Source: an uncultured Desulfobacter sp.
Lineage (GTDB): Bacteria > Desulfobacterota > Desulfobacteria > Desulfobacterales > Desulfobacteraceae
Assembly: GCF_963666675.1 (NCBI RefSeq)
Contig: NZ_OY762929.1
Coordinates: 5,428,001-5,492,000 of the forward strand
Reading direction: 5' to 3'
Length of the DNA stretch: 64,000 nt
Translations under genes and position numbers: made by a program
Notes under the pieces: model-generated
Seen by the model: only the letters and a program-made list of their open reading frames with translations
Database searches by the model: none
Told to the model about the DNA's origin: nothing
Shown here: one piece after another, positions 52,453 to 62,712 of the stretch
How positions within the stretch are numbered: position 1 is the first letter of the stretch
Layout of the letters: the number at the start of each line of letters is the position of its first letter

Positions 52453-53271
52453 ATGGACACAGCCGAACTGCTTAAACCGTTTAAGGATAATAACAAACGG
52501 ATCACCGTTTTAACCGGGGCCGGAATTTCCGCTGAAAGCGGCATCCCCACATTCCGGGGACCTGAAGGGTATTGGACCGTGGGATCAAGGGAGTACCGGC
52601 CCGAACAGATGGCCACCCACAGCATGTTTACCCAAAATCCCTGGGAGGTCTGGGCCTGGTACCTTTACCGGCATACCGTATGCAAAAATGCAGAACCCAA
52701 CTCCGGCCACCACGCCATTGTTAAAATGGAAGAGATTTTCAAAGAGAGGTTCTGCCTGGTTACCCAGAACGTGGACGGTCTTCATCTGCGGGCCGGCAAC
52801 AGCAAAGACCGGACCTACCAGATCCATGGCAACCTTAATTATATGCGCTGTTCAGGAGAGTGCACGCCAAGGCTTTTTGACTTCCCGGAGGGTATGCCGG
52901 ACAAGCAAAAAGACCAGCCGGTCACCGAGGCGGAAAAAGAGATGTTGACCTGCGCCAGATGCAACAGCATTACCCGCCCCCATGTACTCTGGTTTGATGA
53001 ATGTTACAATGAAACCTGGTACAAGGCCGAATCCGCCATGGCATGGGCCACATCCACCGATCTGCTCCTGGTGGTGGGCACGGCCGGGGCCACCAACCTT
53101 CCCATGCAGATCGGCATGATGGTGGCCAGAAATCCCGAAGCGGTCATTGTGGACATCAATCCCAGCGATAACCCCTTCAGGCAGTTTGCCGCCCGGCATG
53201 ACCGGGGAATTGTCCTGGACGGTACCGGCGGGCAATATTTGCCCGAACTGCTCTCCCTGTGGGAAACATAA
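52453..53271 (+). CDS. Sir2-family NAD-dependent protein deacylase
   Basis: A 272-residue sirtuin: GAGISAESGIPTFRG at about 23-37, catalytic QNVDGLHLRAG and IHGN at about 101-123, and the zinc module C-x3-C (CSGEC) with C-x2-C (CARC). AGGAGGCA precedes the ATG. It would deacylate lysines using NAD. A compact NAD/ADP-ribose neighbourhood with NADAR upstream and Nudix downstream is apparent. Confidence 0.88.
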   Translation: MDTAELLKPFKDNNKRITVLTGAGISAESGIPTFRGPEGYWTVGSREYRPEQMATHSMFTQNPWEVWAWYLYRHTVCKNAEPNSGHHAIVKMEEIFKERFCLVTQNVDGLHLRAGNSKDRTYQIHGNLNYMRCSGECTPRLFDFPEGMPDKQKDQPVTEAEKEMLTCARCNSITRPHVLWFDECYNETWYKAESAMAWATSTDLLLVVGTAGATNLPMQIGMMVARNPEAVIVDINPSDNPFRQFAARHDRGIVLDGTGGQYLPELLSLWET

Positions 53272-53333
53272 AAGATTCAAGTTTTTGTGTAGGCTGAGCA
53301 GGGACATTGGCAGGCCCGGTCAGCCCAGGGCGG

Positions 53334-53780
53334 CTATCCGAAGTTAAAGGTTTGATCAAGAACCTTACGGGTGGTGGGGTTGACGTTAAGCCGGCCAAAC
53401 CCTTCTCTGGAAATCCATCCGACATCCTGGGCATCATCTCCGGCAGCGGGTTCTCCGCTGATATACGTTGCAGCGAGATCCACAATATAATAGTGGAACC
53501 GGACCCGGTCCTTGTCATCCCTGTGAATGGATTCAAATGAAAATATGGGATCACCGGCCTCAATGACGATTCCGGTTTCCTCGAACACTTCCCTTTCCGC
53601 TGCGGCTTTAAGGGTTTCGCCCAATTCCACACTGCCCCCCGGGATCGCCCATACGCCCTGGGCCGGTGGATTGCCCCGTTTGACCAGCAAGACCCTGTCG
53701 TCTTTGAAGACAACTGCGCCCACAGCAAGGGCCGGTCGGACAGGATATTCCCTAGGACTTTTGGCAGGTGAACCGTTCAT
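53334..53780 (-). CDS. Nudix hydrolase
   Basis: About 148 residues from ATG 53780. The Nudix box G-x5-E-x7-RE-x2-EE-x-G is complete (GGSVELGETLKAAAEREVFEE...). It removes nucleoside diphosphate-linked groups; ADP-ribose or similar is plausible from the adjacent genes but not shown. Its start overlaps the stop of the alpha/beta hydrolase gene (ATGA), so the two are translationally coupled. Confidence 0.85.
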   Translation of the reverse strand: MNGSPAKSPREYPVRPALAVGAVVFKDDRVLLVKRGNPPAQGVWAIPGGSVELGETLKAAAEREVFEETGIVIEAGDPIFSFESIHRDDKDRVRFHYYIVDLAATYISGEPAAGDDAQDVGWISREGFGRLNVNPTTRKVLDQTFNFG

Positions 53781-54718
53781 AAATTGTTCTCCATGATAAA
53801 ATTCAACATATCCCCTGCCAGTTTTCCAGGACATTCCAAATGGGGGATATGACCATATTCCTCATAGATATGAACCCGGGCATTGGGAAGCAATTCCTGC
53901 ACAAACGGCGCTGTCTGCCAGGGCAAAAGAGAATCATGGCGGCCCCAGAACAGCATGACCGGCATGGTGAGATCTTTGCACAGATGGTTTAAAGAGGCCT
54001 GTTCCAAAGAAATTTTGCCTGACTTTATTGAATCCATGTCCACCAGCTCATCAAATATTTTCGCAAGCCAAGCCCGGTCCTCTATGCCCTTTAAAATCAT
54101 ATACTCCTTGACACAGGTGGGCAGCGGCGGACTTTTCCTGAAAAGCCTGGATTGTAAATGTTCAAAATCCCGGGGGGATCTTACATGGAAAATATTGGAC
54201 CCGGCCAGCACCTCATCATAAATAGAGGGGTTGCCGGGCACATAAAACCCGGCGGTACCCACCAAAGAAAGTGTTTTGACTCTGGCGGGAAATCGAGCTG
54301 CAAACTTTGCGGCAATGGCCCCGCCCATGGAAGAGCCGGCAAGATGAAATGTGCCCGGACCGGTTTGTTGAAGAAACCGGTCCAGCCAATCAACGTAATT
54401 ATCCAGACTATAAACCAGGTTCGGGTCCATACCGGAGTTACCAAACCCCGGCAAATCCGGTATCACAAGATCCAGCTTCTCTTTTAAAGACTTTGCAATA
54501 AAATAAAAGCTCTCTTTCCTGTCCCCAAAGCCGTGGACCAGAACCATCGTCTCTTTTTTATTATCCGATCCGATATGGGCCCACGCCATGCGCGGCGGTC
54601 CCTGGTGGCTGCGGAGATTCACCCCCAGCCGCTTTCCGTTTTTGTTAAGGAAGGCCTCGATCATCGCCTCGCCGGCTTTGGCCTTTGCTCTAAACGCTAT
54701 GGATGGTTTAAATGTCAT
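53777..54718 (-). CDS. alpha/beta hydrolase
   Basis: A 313-residue protein with HGFGDRKESF (oxyanion region), nucleophile elbow GSSMGG (about 127-132), Asp near GRHDSLLPW (about 261) and catalytic His in YGHIPHLE (about 293). The substrate is unknown; the fold includes lipases, esterases and C-C hydrolases. It overlaps the Nudix gene. Confidence 0.82.
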   Translation of the reverse strand: MTFKPSIAFRAKAKAGEAMIEAFLNKNGKRLGVNLRSHQGPPRMAWAHIGSDNKKETMVLVHGFGDRKESFYFIAKSLKEKLDLVIPDLPGFGNSGMDPNLVYSLDNYVDWLDRFLQQTGPGTFHLAGSSMGGAIAAKFAARFPARVKTLSLVGTAGFYVPGNPSIYDEVLAGSNIFHVRSPRDFEHLQSRLFRKSPPLPTCVKEYMILKGIEDRAWLAKIFDELVDMDSIKSGKISLEQASLNHLCKDLTMPVMLFWGRHDSLLPWQTAPFVQELLPNARVHIYEEYGHIPHLECPGKLAGDMLNFIMENNL

Positions 54719-54814
54719 GGATGTATCCTTAATTTTGTGCCCTGGGCCTCAATACCGTTGGAATCGCAATACTACGTTCTCCATGTAGCACAAAATACCG
54801 GTATCAATCATCTG

Positions 54815-56497
54815 CTAATTTTCGTTTTTTTCTTTCATGTCCGTCATAAACCGGCTCAGGGCCTGAACGTAGGATTTGGCAGAGGCTGCGATGGTATCAT
54901 CGTCTTCGGCCCTGCCCACCCAGACGGGTGCCGCCAGATTATAACTGAGCTCATGGCCGTTGCCGGTGAGCACAACCAGGGCTTCCGCCGCTGAAGAGTG
55001 GGTGCGTCCGCGGTTGCTGGGCTCATAAACAACAAGTTTGGGTTTCTTTTCACCGAGCCCCAGAACATCGTCAATGGCGCTGAAGACCGCATTGATCGGA
55101 CCGTTTTTGCCCATAAAGGCCTCGCCGATCTTTTTTTCACCGTCAACCACCAGTACCACCTGGGCCTGGCGGACGGTGGAGTTGGCAAACTTGTTGAACG
55201 CGTAGTCCACAAATTCGATATGGTCTTTGCCGGTGTATCTGAAATCGTCCCCGATCATACGCAACTCTTTATCCCCGTATGTAATATCCCGGGACTTGAT
55301 CACGGGCATGATATTCTCCCGGACAAAACTTTTTTCAAATTCAAAGCCGAGTTCATCAAGCCTGGCCGTCACGCCGCTTACGCCGGTCAGTTTGGTGATC
55401 TGGTGGGTATTGCCGGTCCAGCCGATATCCTCGGGGGCACAGGGCAGATAAATATTTTCCCCGATGGCCTTGCCCTTTTTGTCTCCGTCGGAATGAACCC
55501 CTGATCCGTGGCGCAGGGCATTGGGCCCGACCCCCGGCGCATTATAGGGAATGGGAATGCAGCTTTCACGTTCAATGAACCTTGCCACGGCATTGGTTCG
55601 TTCAAGTTTAAAGGAGGTAAAAAATTTGCGTTTGTAAGAAGGTTTCAGTGACAGGTTCATAATGACCTGTTCCAGCGGCGTATTGCCCGCCCGTTCCCCC
55701 AAAGAGTACCAGGTACCTTCCACCTGCCGGATGCCCTCTTTGACGGCGGCAAGGGTATCGGCCACACTGACGCCGTAGTCATTGTGGGCGTGGAAACTTA
55801 AGATGACGTCATCGGTGCCCTCCACAAGCATTTTAAAGTACCGGATGGCTTCCTGGATTTCAATTTCAATGCCCTTGGCCACGGTATGGGGAATGTTGAT
55901 CACGTCTGCGCCCGCTTTAATGGCATGGCCATAGATTTTAGAGATATACTCCTGCAGAAAATTATATTCCGGGTTCAGGGACTGGGACAAGGCCAGGATG
56001 GTGTTCTGGGCTGAAAATTCCACACGGCCTTTACCGCCCATCAACTCCTTTGCATAGGCCACGGCCCGGGAGGCTTTTTCGATCTGCTCACTGGGATCGG
56101 CCTTATATGCCCGGATGGAGGCCTCGTCAATGTTCAGGGTAAACACATGGATGGTGGGATTGGGGTTATTTTCCAGGGCCTGCCATGTCCGCTTTATATT
56201 TTCAAGGTCCATGGTGGTCAGTCCGCAGATGTGGGGGCCGTCCACGGTATCGGCAATCTGTTTTACCGTATCAAACTCCAGGGGGGTGGAGCTGGGAAAT
56301 CCCACCTCTATGGTGCTCACCCCGGTATCTGCCAGGAATTGGGCAATTTTAAATTTAGAATCGCCTTTAAAGGTTACCCCGCCCTGCTCCCCATCCCGCA
56401 AGGTGGTGTCAAAAATCTCCACTTCCTGTCTGGCCTCATCCGGAATCTGGGTTTGTTCCAGCACCCATGTTCCACTTTCATCTTTTTTAATCGCCAT
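54815..56497 (-). CDS. leuA: 2-isopropylmalate synthase-family enzyme
   Basis: A 560-residue DRE-TIM metallolyase: FDTTLRDGEQGG (about 29-40) and FHAHNDYG (about 236-243) supply the metal and catalytic residues. GERAGNTPLEQ follows, and the C-terminal LeuA allosteric domain ends in DDDTIAASAKSYVQALSRF. It condenses acetyl-CoA with 2-oxoisovalerate in leucine synthesis. A citramalate synthase reading is possible from sequence alone, but the leucine-codon leader peptide upstream favours leuA. Confidence 0.85.
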   Translation of the reverse strand: MAIKKDESGTWVLEQTQIPDEARQEVEIFDTTLRDGEQGGVTFKGDSKFKIAQFLADTGVSTIEVGFPSSTPLEFDTVKQIADTVDGPHICGLTTMDLENIKRTWQALENNPNPTIHVFTLNIDEASIRAYKADPSEQIEKASRAVAYAKELMGGKGRVEFSAQNTILALSQSLNPEYNFLQEYISKIYGHAIKAGADVINIPHTVAKGIEIEIQEAIRYFKMLVEGTDDVILSFHAHNDYGVSVADTLAAVKEGIRQVEGTWYSLGERAGNTPLEQVIMNLSLKPSYKRKFFTSFKLERTNAVARFIERESCIPIPYNAPGVGPNALRHGSGVHSDGDKKGKAIGENIYLPCAPEDIGWTGNTHQITKLTGVSGVTARLDELGFEFEKSFVRENIMPVIKSRDITYGDKELRMIGDDFRYTGKDHIEFVDYAFNKFANSTVRQAQVVLVVDGEKKIGEAFMGKNGPINAVFSAIDDVLGLGEKKPKLVVYEPSNRGRTHSSAAEALVVLTGNGHELSYNLAAPVWVGRAEDDDTIAASAKSYVQALSRFMTDMKEKNEN

Positions 56498-56535
56498 GTT
56501 CTTTCCTTTATTATTATTTTTATTTGGATAAAACT

Positions 56536-56578
56536 AAAAAAGCCGTTATCTGCCCGGCAGGGGCTGATAACGGCTTTT
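56536..56578 (-). terminator. attenuator terminator of leuA
   Basis: On the minus strand AAAGCCGTTATC and GATAACGGCTTT form a 12-bp stem followed by a T run. AGCCCCTGCC in its loop region can instead pair with GGGGCT at the end of the leader peptide (56609-56614), giving a competing antiterminator. Confidence 0.85.
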
Positions 56579-56603
56579 GATTTCACTTCTGAATATTATG
56601 CCA

Positions 56604-56687
56604 CTAGGAGCCCCTTCGCCTGGAGGTGTTTAGAACCACCTCCTCGATAAGAAGTAGAGCCTGTAGTAGGGTAATAAAATTCATCAT
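56604..56687 (-). CDS. leucine-rich leader peptide of leuA
   Basis: ATG ATG then 25 codons to TAG at 56604. The 27-residue peptide has six Leu codons (pairs and a triplet in the first half), plus two Ile and two Val codons, and ends in Arg-Arg-Gly-Ser. A GAGGTG/CACCTC stem lies within its coding region. The stop codon overlaps the antiterminator strand, so a ribosome that finishes translation would mask it. This is the arrangement of ribosome-mediated attenuation. Confidence 0.8.
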   Translation of the reverse strand: MMNFITLLQALLLIEEVVLNTSRRRGS

Positions 56688-56714
56688 TTTTTATTCACTT
56701 TAATTAAAGTTAAT

Positions 56715-56742
56715 TTATTATATATAAAATATATGAAGTCAA
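56715..56742 (-). promoter_or_regulatory. promoter of the leuA leader
   Basis: Read on the minus strand: TTGACT (56742-56737), a 16-base spacer and TAATAA (56720-56715). It is about 20-30 bases upstream of the leader peptide start, in a very A/T-rich stretch. Confidence 0.6.
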
Positions 56743-56860
56743 GGAAAAAATGGCGCAGTTCAAAAATATGGCAGATTAACGAACTGATTTATTTCGTATT
56801 TTATGCCGGTATTTGGCCCCCAAAGACCACGAAAACGGATGTGTTCAGGATATGAAACCT

Positions 56861-57070
56861 TTAAAAAGGAACATCCTCATCATCTAAATCATCAGGGCCA
56901 TAAGGCATCATCTCATTCATTAAATCAAAAAAGACGCCCAAAGATTGAGATAAATTTTTTATAATCCGGCTATGGGCCTCCTTGGCTTCAAGATCTTTTG
57001 TCTTGGACATTGCTTTTAATTCAGCGGCCAGTTCTTTTGTCAACCCCGTCATAATTACATCTGGATCCAT
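56861..57070 (-). CDS. small hypothetical protein
   Basis: A 69-residue acidic, helical protein (LTKELAAELKAMSKTKDLEAKEA..., ending in a run of Asp/Glu). An excellent site, GGAGGG, lies about 7 bases before the ATG. No domain is recognised; the helical start could be a small regulator or antitoxin-like protein, but nothing nearby supports either. It stands alone between leuA and the helicase. Confidence 0.55.
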   Translation of the reverse strand: MDPDVIMTGLTKELAAELKAMSKTKDLEAKEAHSRIIKNLSQSLGVFFDLMNEMMPYGPDDLDDEDVPF

Positions 57071-57273
57071 TAATTTTCCCTCCGGTCTTGGTCATTAAAT
57101 ATTTATAAAAAATCAAATATGCGGCATTTGAGCAACGACGAAAATATTGAAGATTAACTTGGCTGATGTCTGAATAGCAAGGAAAAATTTTAACTATCGA
57201 ATTGTGTTTTTTACAAATGATTGTCCCTCCAACTTGATAAACTTATTGGTGAACAAAAGTCCCCTTACTTAAT

Positions 57274-59298
57274 TTAATCAATAAGTTCCAGAAGCTCTTC
57301 TGCAGAAAGCCGGACATCTGAAAGGCGTTTATGACCAAGAACCGCTTTTCCCATGGCCTGTTTTGTAGCCTGGAGTCGGCTGATATTTTCCTCCACCGAA
57401 TTTCTGGTGATGAACCGGTAGACGGTTACCGGATTTTCCTGGCCGATCCGGTAGCTTCTGTCCACGGCCTGGTTTTCAACGGCCGGATTCCACCAGGGGT
57501 CCAGAAGAAATACGTATCCGGCTTCGGTCAGATTTAAGCCCACGCCCCCTGCCTTCAGGGAGATGAGAAACGCACAGGGATCAGGGCTTTGTTTAAACCC
57601 CTGGATCTGCGCCTGCCGCTTTTGTGTGCGCCCATACAGGGTAAACCGTTTAATACCGTGGGCCCCAAGCATCTGATCCACCAGATCCAGAAGGGCCACA
57701 AACTGTGAAAAAATCAGAATTTTGTAACCGCTTTCAACGATTTCCCGGGCGGTTTCCAATACCAGTTCAAATTTCCGGCTTGATTTTTCCGGCCGGATAC
57801 CGGTCCCCGGAGACGTTCCGGCCACCAGGGCCGGGTGACATGCCGCCTGCCTCAGCCTGAGAAGCAGGGTCAAAATCTGCATGGTTCTGGAATCCTGATC
57901 GTCCCGATCTTCCCCCAATTTGCGTTTTCCTGTATTGAGGATATCATCGTAGCAGGCCCGTTGCTCTTTGCTGAAACCGCAGTACAGGGTAATTTCGGTT
58001 TTAGGCGGCAATTCCGTGCACACCTGTTGTTTCATCCTTCGCAGGATAAAGGGAGAGGTAAGCATTCTCAACCGGTTCAAGCGTTCCGGGTCCCCGCCGT
58101 CATACGCTTGTTGAAATGCCCGCTGATCCCCTAAAAATCCCGGCATTAAAAAATCAAACTGGTTCCATAAATCAAGGGGGCGATTTTCAATGGGGGTGCC
58201 GGTCAACGATAATCGGTTGGCCGATTTTAACCGTTTTACGGATTTGGATATCTGTGACTTGGGATTCTTTATGGCCTGGGCTTCGTCCAAAACAATTAGG
58301 TCCCATGAAATCCGGGCTAAATGATCTTCGTCCTGCCGGACCAGGCCATAGGATGTGATCACAAGATCCACATGGCAAATCCCGGACAGCAATTTATCCC
58401 GGGAAGCACCGGCATACACCAGCAAATTCAAGTCCGGGGCAAATCGATTTGCCTCGGATTCCCAGTTCCACATTAAGGTTTTGGGAACGATCACCAGACT
58501 TGTATGACGGCTCCCGGACCGTTCTTTAACATCCAGAAGAAAGGCCAGGACCTGTACCGTTTTACCCAGCCCCATGTCATCGGCCAGGATACCGCAGAAT
58601 CCAAAGTCGGCAAGCCCCCGAAGCCAGGCAAACCCAGTCTTCTGGTAGGGCCGTAGTTCCGCGTTTAAAATTTTGGGCACATTTACCGGTTGGCCAGGGA
58701 GACATCTGCTTTTCAAAAAACCAAGATACCCGTTAAATGCCTGATCCCGGACCACGTTTTCCTTACTGTCAAAAAGCCGGGCAACAAAGGCCAAGTCATA
58801 CGTATCAAACCGGATCTCCTCATCCCCAAAGTCCCCGCGACGTTCAAGGTGTTCAAAATCCCCGGCCAGGCCCTTTGGGATAAACCCTTTTAATCCACCG
58901 GGAAGATCAAACCAGTGCTGCCCGCAAAGCCAGGCGTCCAGGATATTTTCCATACTCGTCTGTTTTTTCTGATAACAAACGGCGCCGCCCACAAGGATCT
59001 CCTCCCGGGTGGCCCTGATCTCCCAGGCAACATCAATATCCAGCACCAGACGTCGGCCAGACACCTTGGCCACACCACCCTGCTTTTGTTGCGACATGAA
59101 GTCGCTGATTATATTGCTGATCATAGAATCAGCCTGCTGTATCACCAGTAGTTTTTTACCCCGGCATGCATCACTGGTAACGGTTTTGTATGAAGCCCGG
59201 GGGACAATGAAGCCCTCAGTACGAACTGGAAGAGAGACTCGTAAGACGACCTCAACTCGGGCAGCATCAAGCCGGAGGGGAGCTAAAAATGATGGTAT
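57274..59298 (-). pseudogene. SNF2-family helicase, C-terminal fragment
   Basis: About 675 codons of a SNF2/DEAD-box-type ATPase with the motor intact: ILADDMGLGKTVQ (Walker A), VLDEAQAIKN (DEAQ box), LTGTPIENR, and later SLKAGGVGLNLTEA and QAVDRSYRIGQ. The upstream part of the gene lies beyond the group II intron at 63078-64000 and joins in the same frame (GCC then ATA). The intron is antisense to the gene, so it cannot be spliced from this mRNA. The fragment retains an internal ATG at 59307, a few bases into the intron, but a functional product is doubtful. Confidence 0.8.
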
Positions 59299-59693
59299 GT
59301 GTAACATATGTGAATTGCTGATAAATGCCGTGAGGGTGAACAGGCCAAAGATGCTGACAGGCCTGAACCAAAATGGTAAGGGGTATGGTTGAAGTGTTCG
59401 TATGTCGCTTCACGTGATCTATGATTCCCCCGGCAGACAGGCAGACACTAACCCATCGTGTACAATCAGTGAAACATGGTAAGCCCAATCATCTCCATTA
59501 CAATATGGAAAGCGATCCGTAAGGAAAGCCGATGGATGAGTGGGTAAAGGAGGTCGGAAAAAGCCAAAGCCGATCTGTAATGGCTCGGATACGGGTTCAA
59601 TATTTGCCCGGCACGAAAGTGAGCAGACTTCCGACAGGTGTTGAATCACGAGAAATGTGTGCATCGTTCTAATCTTTTTGGTGTGGATAGACA
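59299..59693 (+). ncRNA. group II intron domains I-III (5' ribozyme region)
   Basis: A non-coding 395-base leader ahead of the maturase start, rich in short stems (CAGGCC...GGCCTG near 59340). It contains AGGGTGAACAGG and GGCCTGAACC blocks of the kind found in intron domain I. Domain limits were not resolved by eye. Confidence 0.55.
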
Positions 59694-60843
59694 ATGATTA
59701 CCATTGACGGCCGGAAGAACCCTGGAACCTTATGGAGTTCCATTAACTGGAATCAAGTAAGGCAAGTTGTAAATCGTTTGCAAACGCGTATCGTGAAAGC
59801 AGTAAAAGCCGGCAATAAGGAAAAAGTCAGAAGTTTACAAAGATTGCTGGCCAGGTCACTCGCCGGAAGACTCCTGGCGGTAAAAAGAGTATCCGAAAAT
59901 CGAGGAAAGAGAACGGCCGGAGTGGACAACAAGTTACTTGATACACCGGCAAAGAGATGGCAACAAGCATGTCATTTAAATAGGAAAAACTACAAATCAA
60001 AACCACTGAAACGGCTTTATATCCCCAAAAAGAATGGCAAAAAACGTCCTCTTGGGATTCCAGTGATGCATGATAGAGCTGAGCAGGCTCTGGAACTTTC
60101 AGGGCTTGAACCGGTCTTTGAATGTACATCGGATAACCATTCTTACGGATTTAGAAAGAAAAGATCCGTACATGATGCCATCAGCGCTTGCTTCAATGCC
60201 CTCAGGGGGAAAGGCAGTGCCCAATGGATACTTGAAGGTGATATAAAAGGATGCTTCGATCACATCAGTCATGATTGGATGATCGAACACATTCCAATGA
60301 ATAAAAGGAAACTGAATCAGTGGTTAAAATCGGGCTATCTTGAAAAAGATGTGTTCTATCCAACGGCAGAAGGAACTCCACAGGGCGGGATTATTTCACC
60401 GACGCTGGCTAATATGGCTCTTGATGGCCTACAGGAGCTTCTATCAACGAGGTTCAAAAAGCAGGATAAAGTTCATTTAGTTAGATATGCCGATGATTTT
60501 ATCGTAACCGGCAATATGGAGAACCTTCTTTCAAGCCGGGTAAAGCCGATTATTGTACAATTCCTTAAAGAAAGAGGCTTGGAATTATCAGCGGAAAAAA
60601 CCCGAATAAGTCATATCAACGAGGGATTCAACTTTCTGGGATTTAACATAAGAAAGTATAAGGACAAACTGCTAATCAAGCCTTCAAAATCCGGCATCAT
60701 ATCAGTCAAGCAAAAGATCAAAGACATTATAACAGCTAATAAAGCAGCCAAAACTGATAACCTTATAGCTAAACTCAATCCGTTAATCAGAGGATGGGGA
60801 AACTATTATCGACATGTTGTCAGTCAACACGCCTTTGATAAAA
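59694..60843 (+). pseudogene. group II intron maturase, N-terminal part interrupted by a transposon
   Basis: Reverse transcriptase motifs RT0-RT7 are present: PKKNGKKRPLGIP, a GDIKGCFDHI segment, GTPQGGIISP, and the catalytic YADD in VRYADDFIV. The maturase X-domain begins (IRGWGNYYRHVVSQHAFDK). The frame is then broken by the transposon at 60844; after removal of the 4-base duplication it continues as FDKIDSAMW at 62713. The short Thr-ending tail up to 60878 is transposon sequence. Confidence 0.85.
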
Positions 60844-62712
60844 ATGGGCTTGATCATAAGATCGGCCATTATACCTAACTTGCCATTTTAATTTTATTTC
60901 TTCTTGGTCTTGCAGGCAGAAGCATTTTTTTAACGAGCCATTCAAACATGTTGATTGGCTTGTTTTCAAAAAATCTTTCTGCCGCCGTTCTTCCATCAGG
61001 CCGTTTTAAGTGAAAGTTATGAATCACCGTCAACCCCTTCATTTTTCGGTCACTCAACCGGTGCATACCATGATGATGCAGGGACAGTTGCGCATTACGG
61101 CCTTCTACACATGAACTTGACCTTTGAAAAAATCCTGCGCACTCCTTTGCCGCTCTTACCATGCGGTTGATTTCATCATCAGCGGATTCGGAAAGCTGCC
61201 CGTTTCTGTCCTGCAACACCGAGAGTAATTCTTGAGATTTTTGCCGAATCTTCTTTTTTTGTTCCGGATCTTTTTCTTTACGAGCGGTCTTTTGAAGATA
61301 AAATCCTGGGATCAGGCGGCTATGCATCAGGTTTAGCTTGTCATCAGACAAATCCATATCGTTGACACACGACTCAATCATGCAAAAATAGAATACGAGG
61401 GTTGCCATCATTTTTTCGGTTACACGCCAGGCTTTCTCGATTTTATCCTTGCATCTATCCGGCAGGAGATTCGTTGCTTCCCGGATTTGATCAAAGCTTT
61501 CTTTTAGTTGAATGCCAACAGTATCTGAGTCCTGCTTGTTTCCTGTGAGAGGATCATAGGGATGATAGACTTTGCTGATTTGTTTTCTTGCTGTTGTGAC
61601 GATTTCCTGGTTTTCTCTTGCCTTGTCCAGAGCCTCTTTTGCTTTTTGTTCTTTTTCCATGCAGCCAAGGATTTTCTTATCAAAATCAAACGGTCTACCA
61701 ACAGGTCGTTTTTCAAGATTTTTATAGTTGTCCTTGTTTTTCTGAGCATCAAGGACTTTCTTCTTACTGTTTTCATGTTCTTTTTCAGCTTTCCGTATTT
61801 TTGCAGAGAGTGGAGCTCCAGTTCCCCGACTGATTTCGTACATTACATGAAACAAATCCGGAGAATGATGACCGTTCAAGCCTTTCGTCACATGATGGAT
61901 CAATCCTTTCCCCTCATCACTCGTACTTTGAATAACCTTGACGGGAAGGTCACCAAGCGCCCCACTCACAGATTGGTTCCACGTAACTCCGGAACGGTCC
62001 TTGGCATATTTTTCAAGAATAATATAGTTGGAATTCGGCTCGATAGCCACAAGGCAGACTTGAGGATGAAAGGTTTCATCTTCACATAGGCTGATCCGTT
62101 TTTCGGGCATAAGCAGTGAAAGGCGTGCTTGTTCCATATCACCGAACTGGCCTATTTGGGTGTCCATTTGATTTGAAATTTTTTGATGGGTGCCGTAGGA
62201 TGCGGCCACAAAACTTGATAACCGGGTTAATTTAAGAAAATTGCAAATATTGCGGATGCTGGCGCATCCCACCTTGGTGAATTCGAAATGGAGGGCCTGA
62301 ATTAAGGTATGTAAAAATTTTACACCTGCCGGACTTTCGAAAAAAGCGACTATCGCCGGTTCCTCATCTATTTTATCCATCCGGTTGAGCCAGTTTTGTA
62401 AAGTTGTTCGGGGAACGCCGACATCTCTGGCAAACTCACGCTGACTGAGTTTTTCTTTACAGTTTTTAAAATCTATAATTTTCATAGATACTTCATCTCT
62501 GGGCCATTTTGTCTTGATATTTGCATTATGAGAAGATTCAGCGTATGTAGATGTCATGCCCGGGCTTTCTTGATCCTTTCTGTGAATAGTTTTTTGTTTG
62601 GCGCATTATCTATTCACAGACCGGGCTAATTTTATCTACATTTTTTTCTTCTAAATTCCTTTTTTAAGATTTTTAGGGCACACTTCTTGGCCGATGTTAT
62701 GATCAAGCCCAT
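60844..62712 (-). mobile_element. DDE transposon nested in the intron maturase
   Basis: A 1869-bp element with 25-bp terminal inverted repeats, ATGGGCTTGATCATAA then one variable base and ATCGGCCA, with one mismatch. The AAAA target duplication is at 60840-60843 and 62713-62716. Removing one copy restores the maturase frame exactly. It carries one transposase gene on the minus strand. Confidence 0.88.
60875..62557 (-). CDS. DDE-type transposase, family not assigned
   Basis: A 560-residue protein: an N-terminal HTH (LSQREFARDVGVPRTTLQNW, about 37-56), then acidic catalytic segments CEDETFHPQ (about 157), a SPDLFHVMYEISRG segment (about 233-246) and CVEGRNAQLSLHHHG (about 477-491). A Lys/Glu-rich coiled-coil region lies at about 250-330. 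It resembles the uncharacterised DUF6399-type transposases. ATG 62557 lies some 155 bases inside the right end. The frame is intact. Confidence 0.75.
   Translation of the reverse strand: MTSTYAESSHNANIKTKWPRDEVSMKIIDFKNCKEKLSQREFARDVGVPRTTLQNWLNRMDKIDEEPAIVAFFESPAGVKFLHTLIQALHFEFTKVGCASIRNICNFLKLTRLSSFVAASYGTHQKISNQMDTQIGQFGDMEQARLSLLMPEKRISLCEDETFHPQVCLVAIEPNSNYIILEKYAKDRSGVTWNQSVSGALGDLPVKVIQSTSDEGKGLIHHVTKGLNGHHSPDLFHVMYEISRGTGAPLSAKIRKAEKEHENSKKKVLDAQKNKDNYKNLEKRPVGRPFDFDKKILGCMEKEQKAKEALDKARENQEIVTTARKQISKVYHPYDPLTGNKQDSDTVGIQLKESFDQIREATNLLPDRCKDKIEKAWRVTEKMMATLVFYFCMIESCVNDMDLSDDKLNLMHSRLIPGFYLQKTARKEKDPEQKKKIRQKSQELLSVLQDRNGQLSESADDEINRMVRAAKECAGFFQRSSSCVEGRNAQLSLHHHGMHRLSDRKMKGLTVIHNFHLKRPDGRTAAERFFENKPINMFEWLVKKMLLPARPRRNKIKMAS

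Noticed and set aside
54815..56497. leuA considered as (R)-citramalate synthase
   Set aside because: The C-terminal allosteric domain and the leucine-rich leader peptide favour leucine synthesis, although sequence alone does not exclude it.
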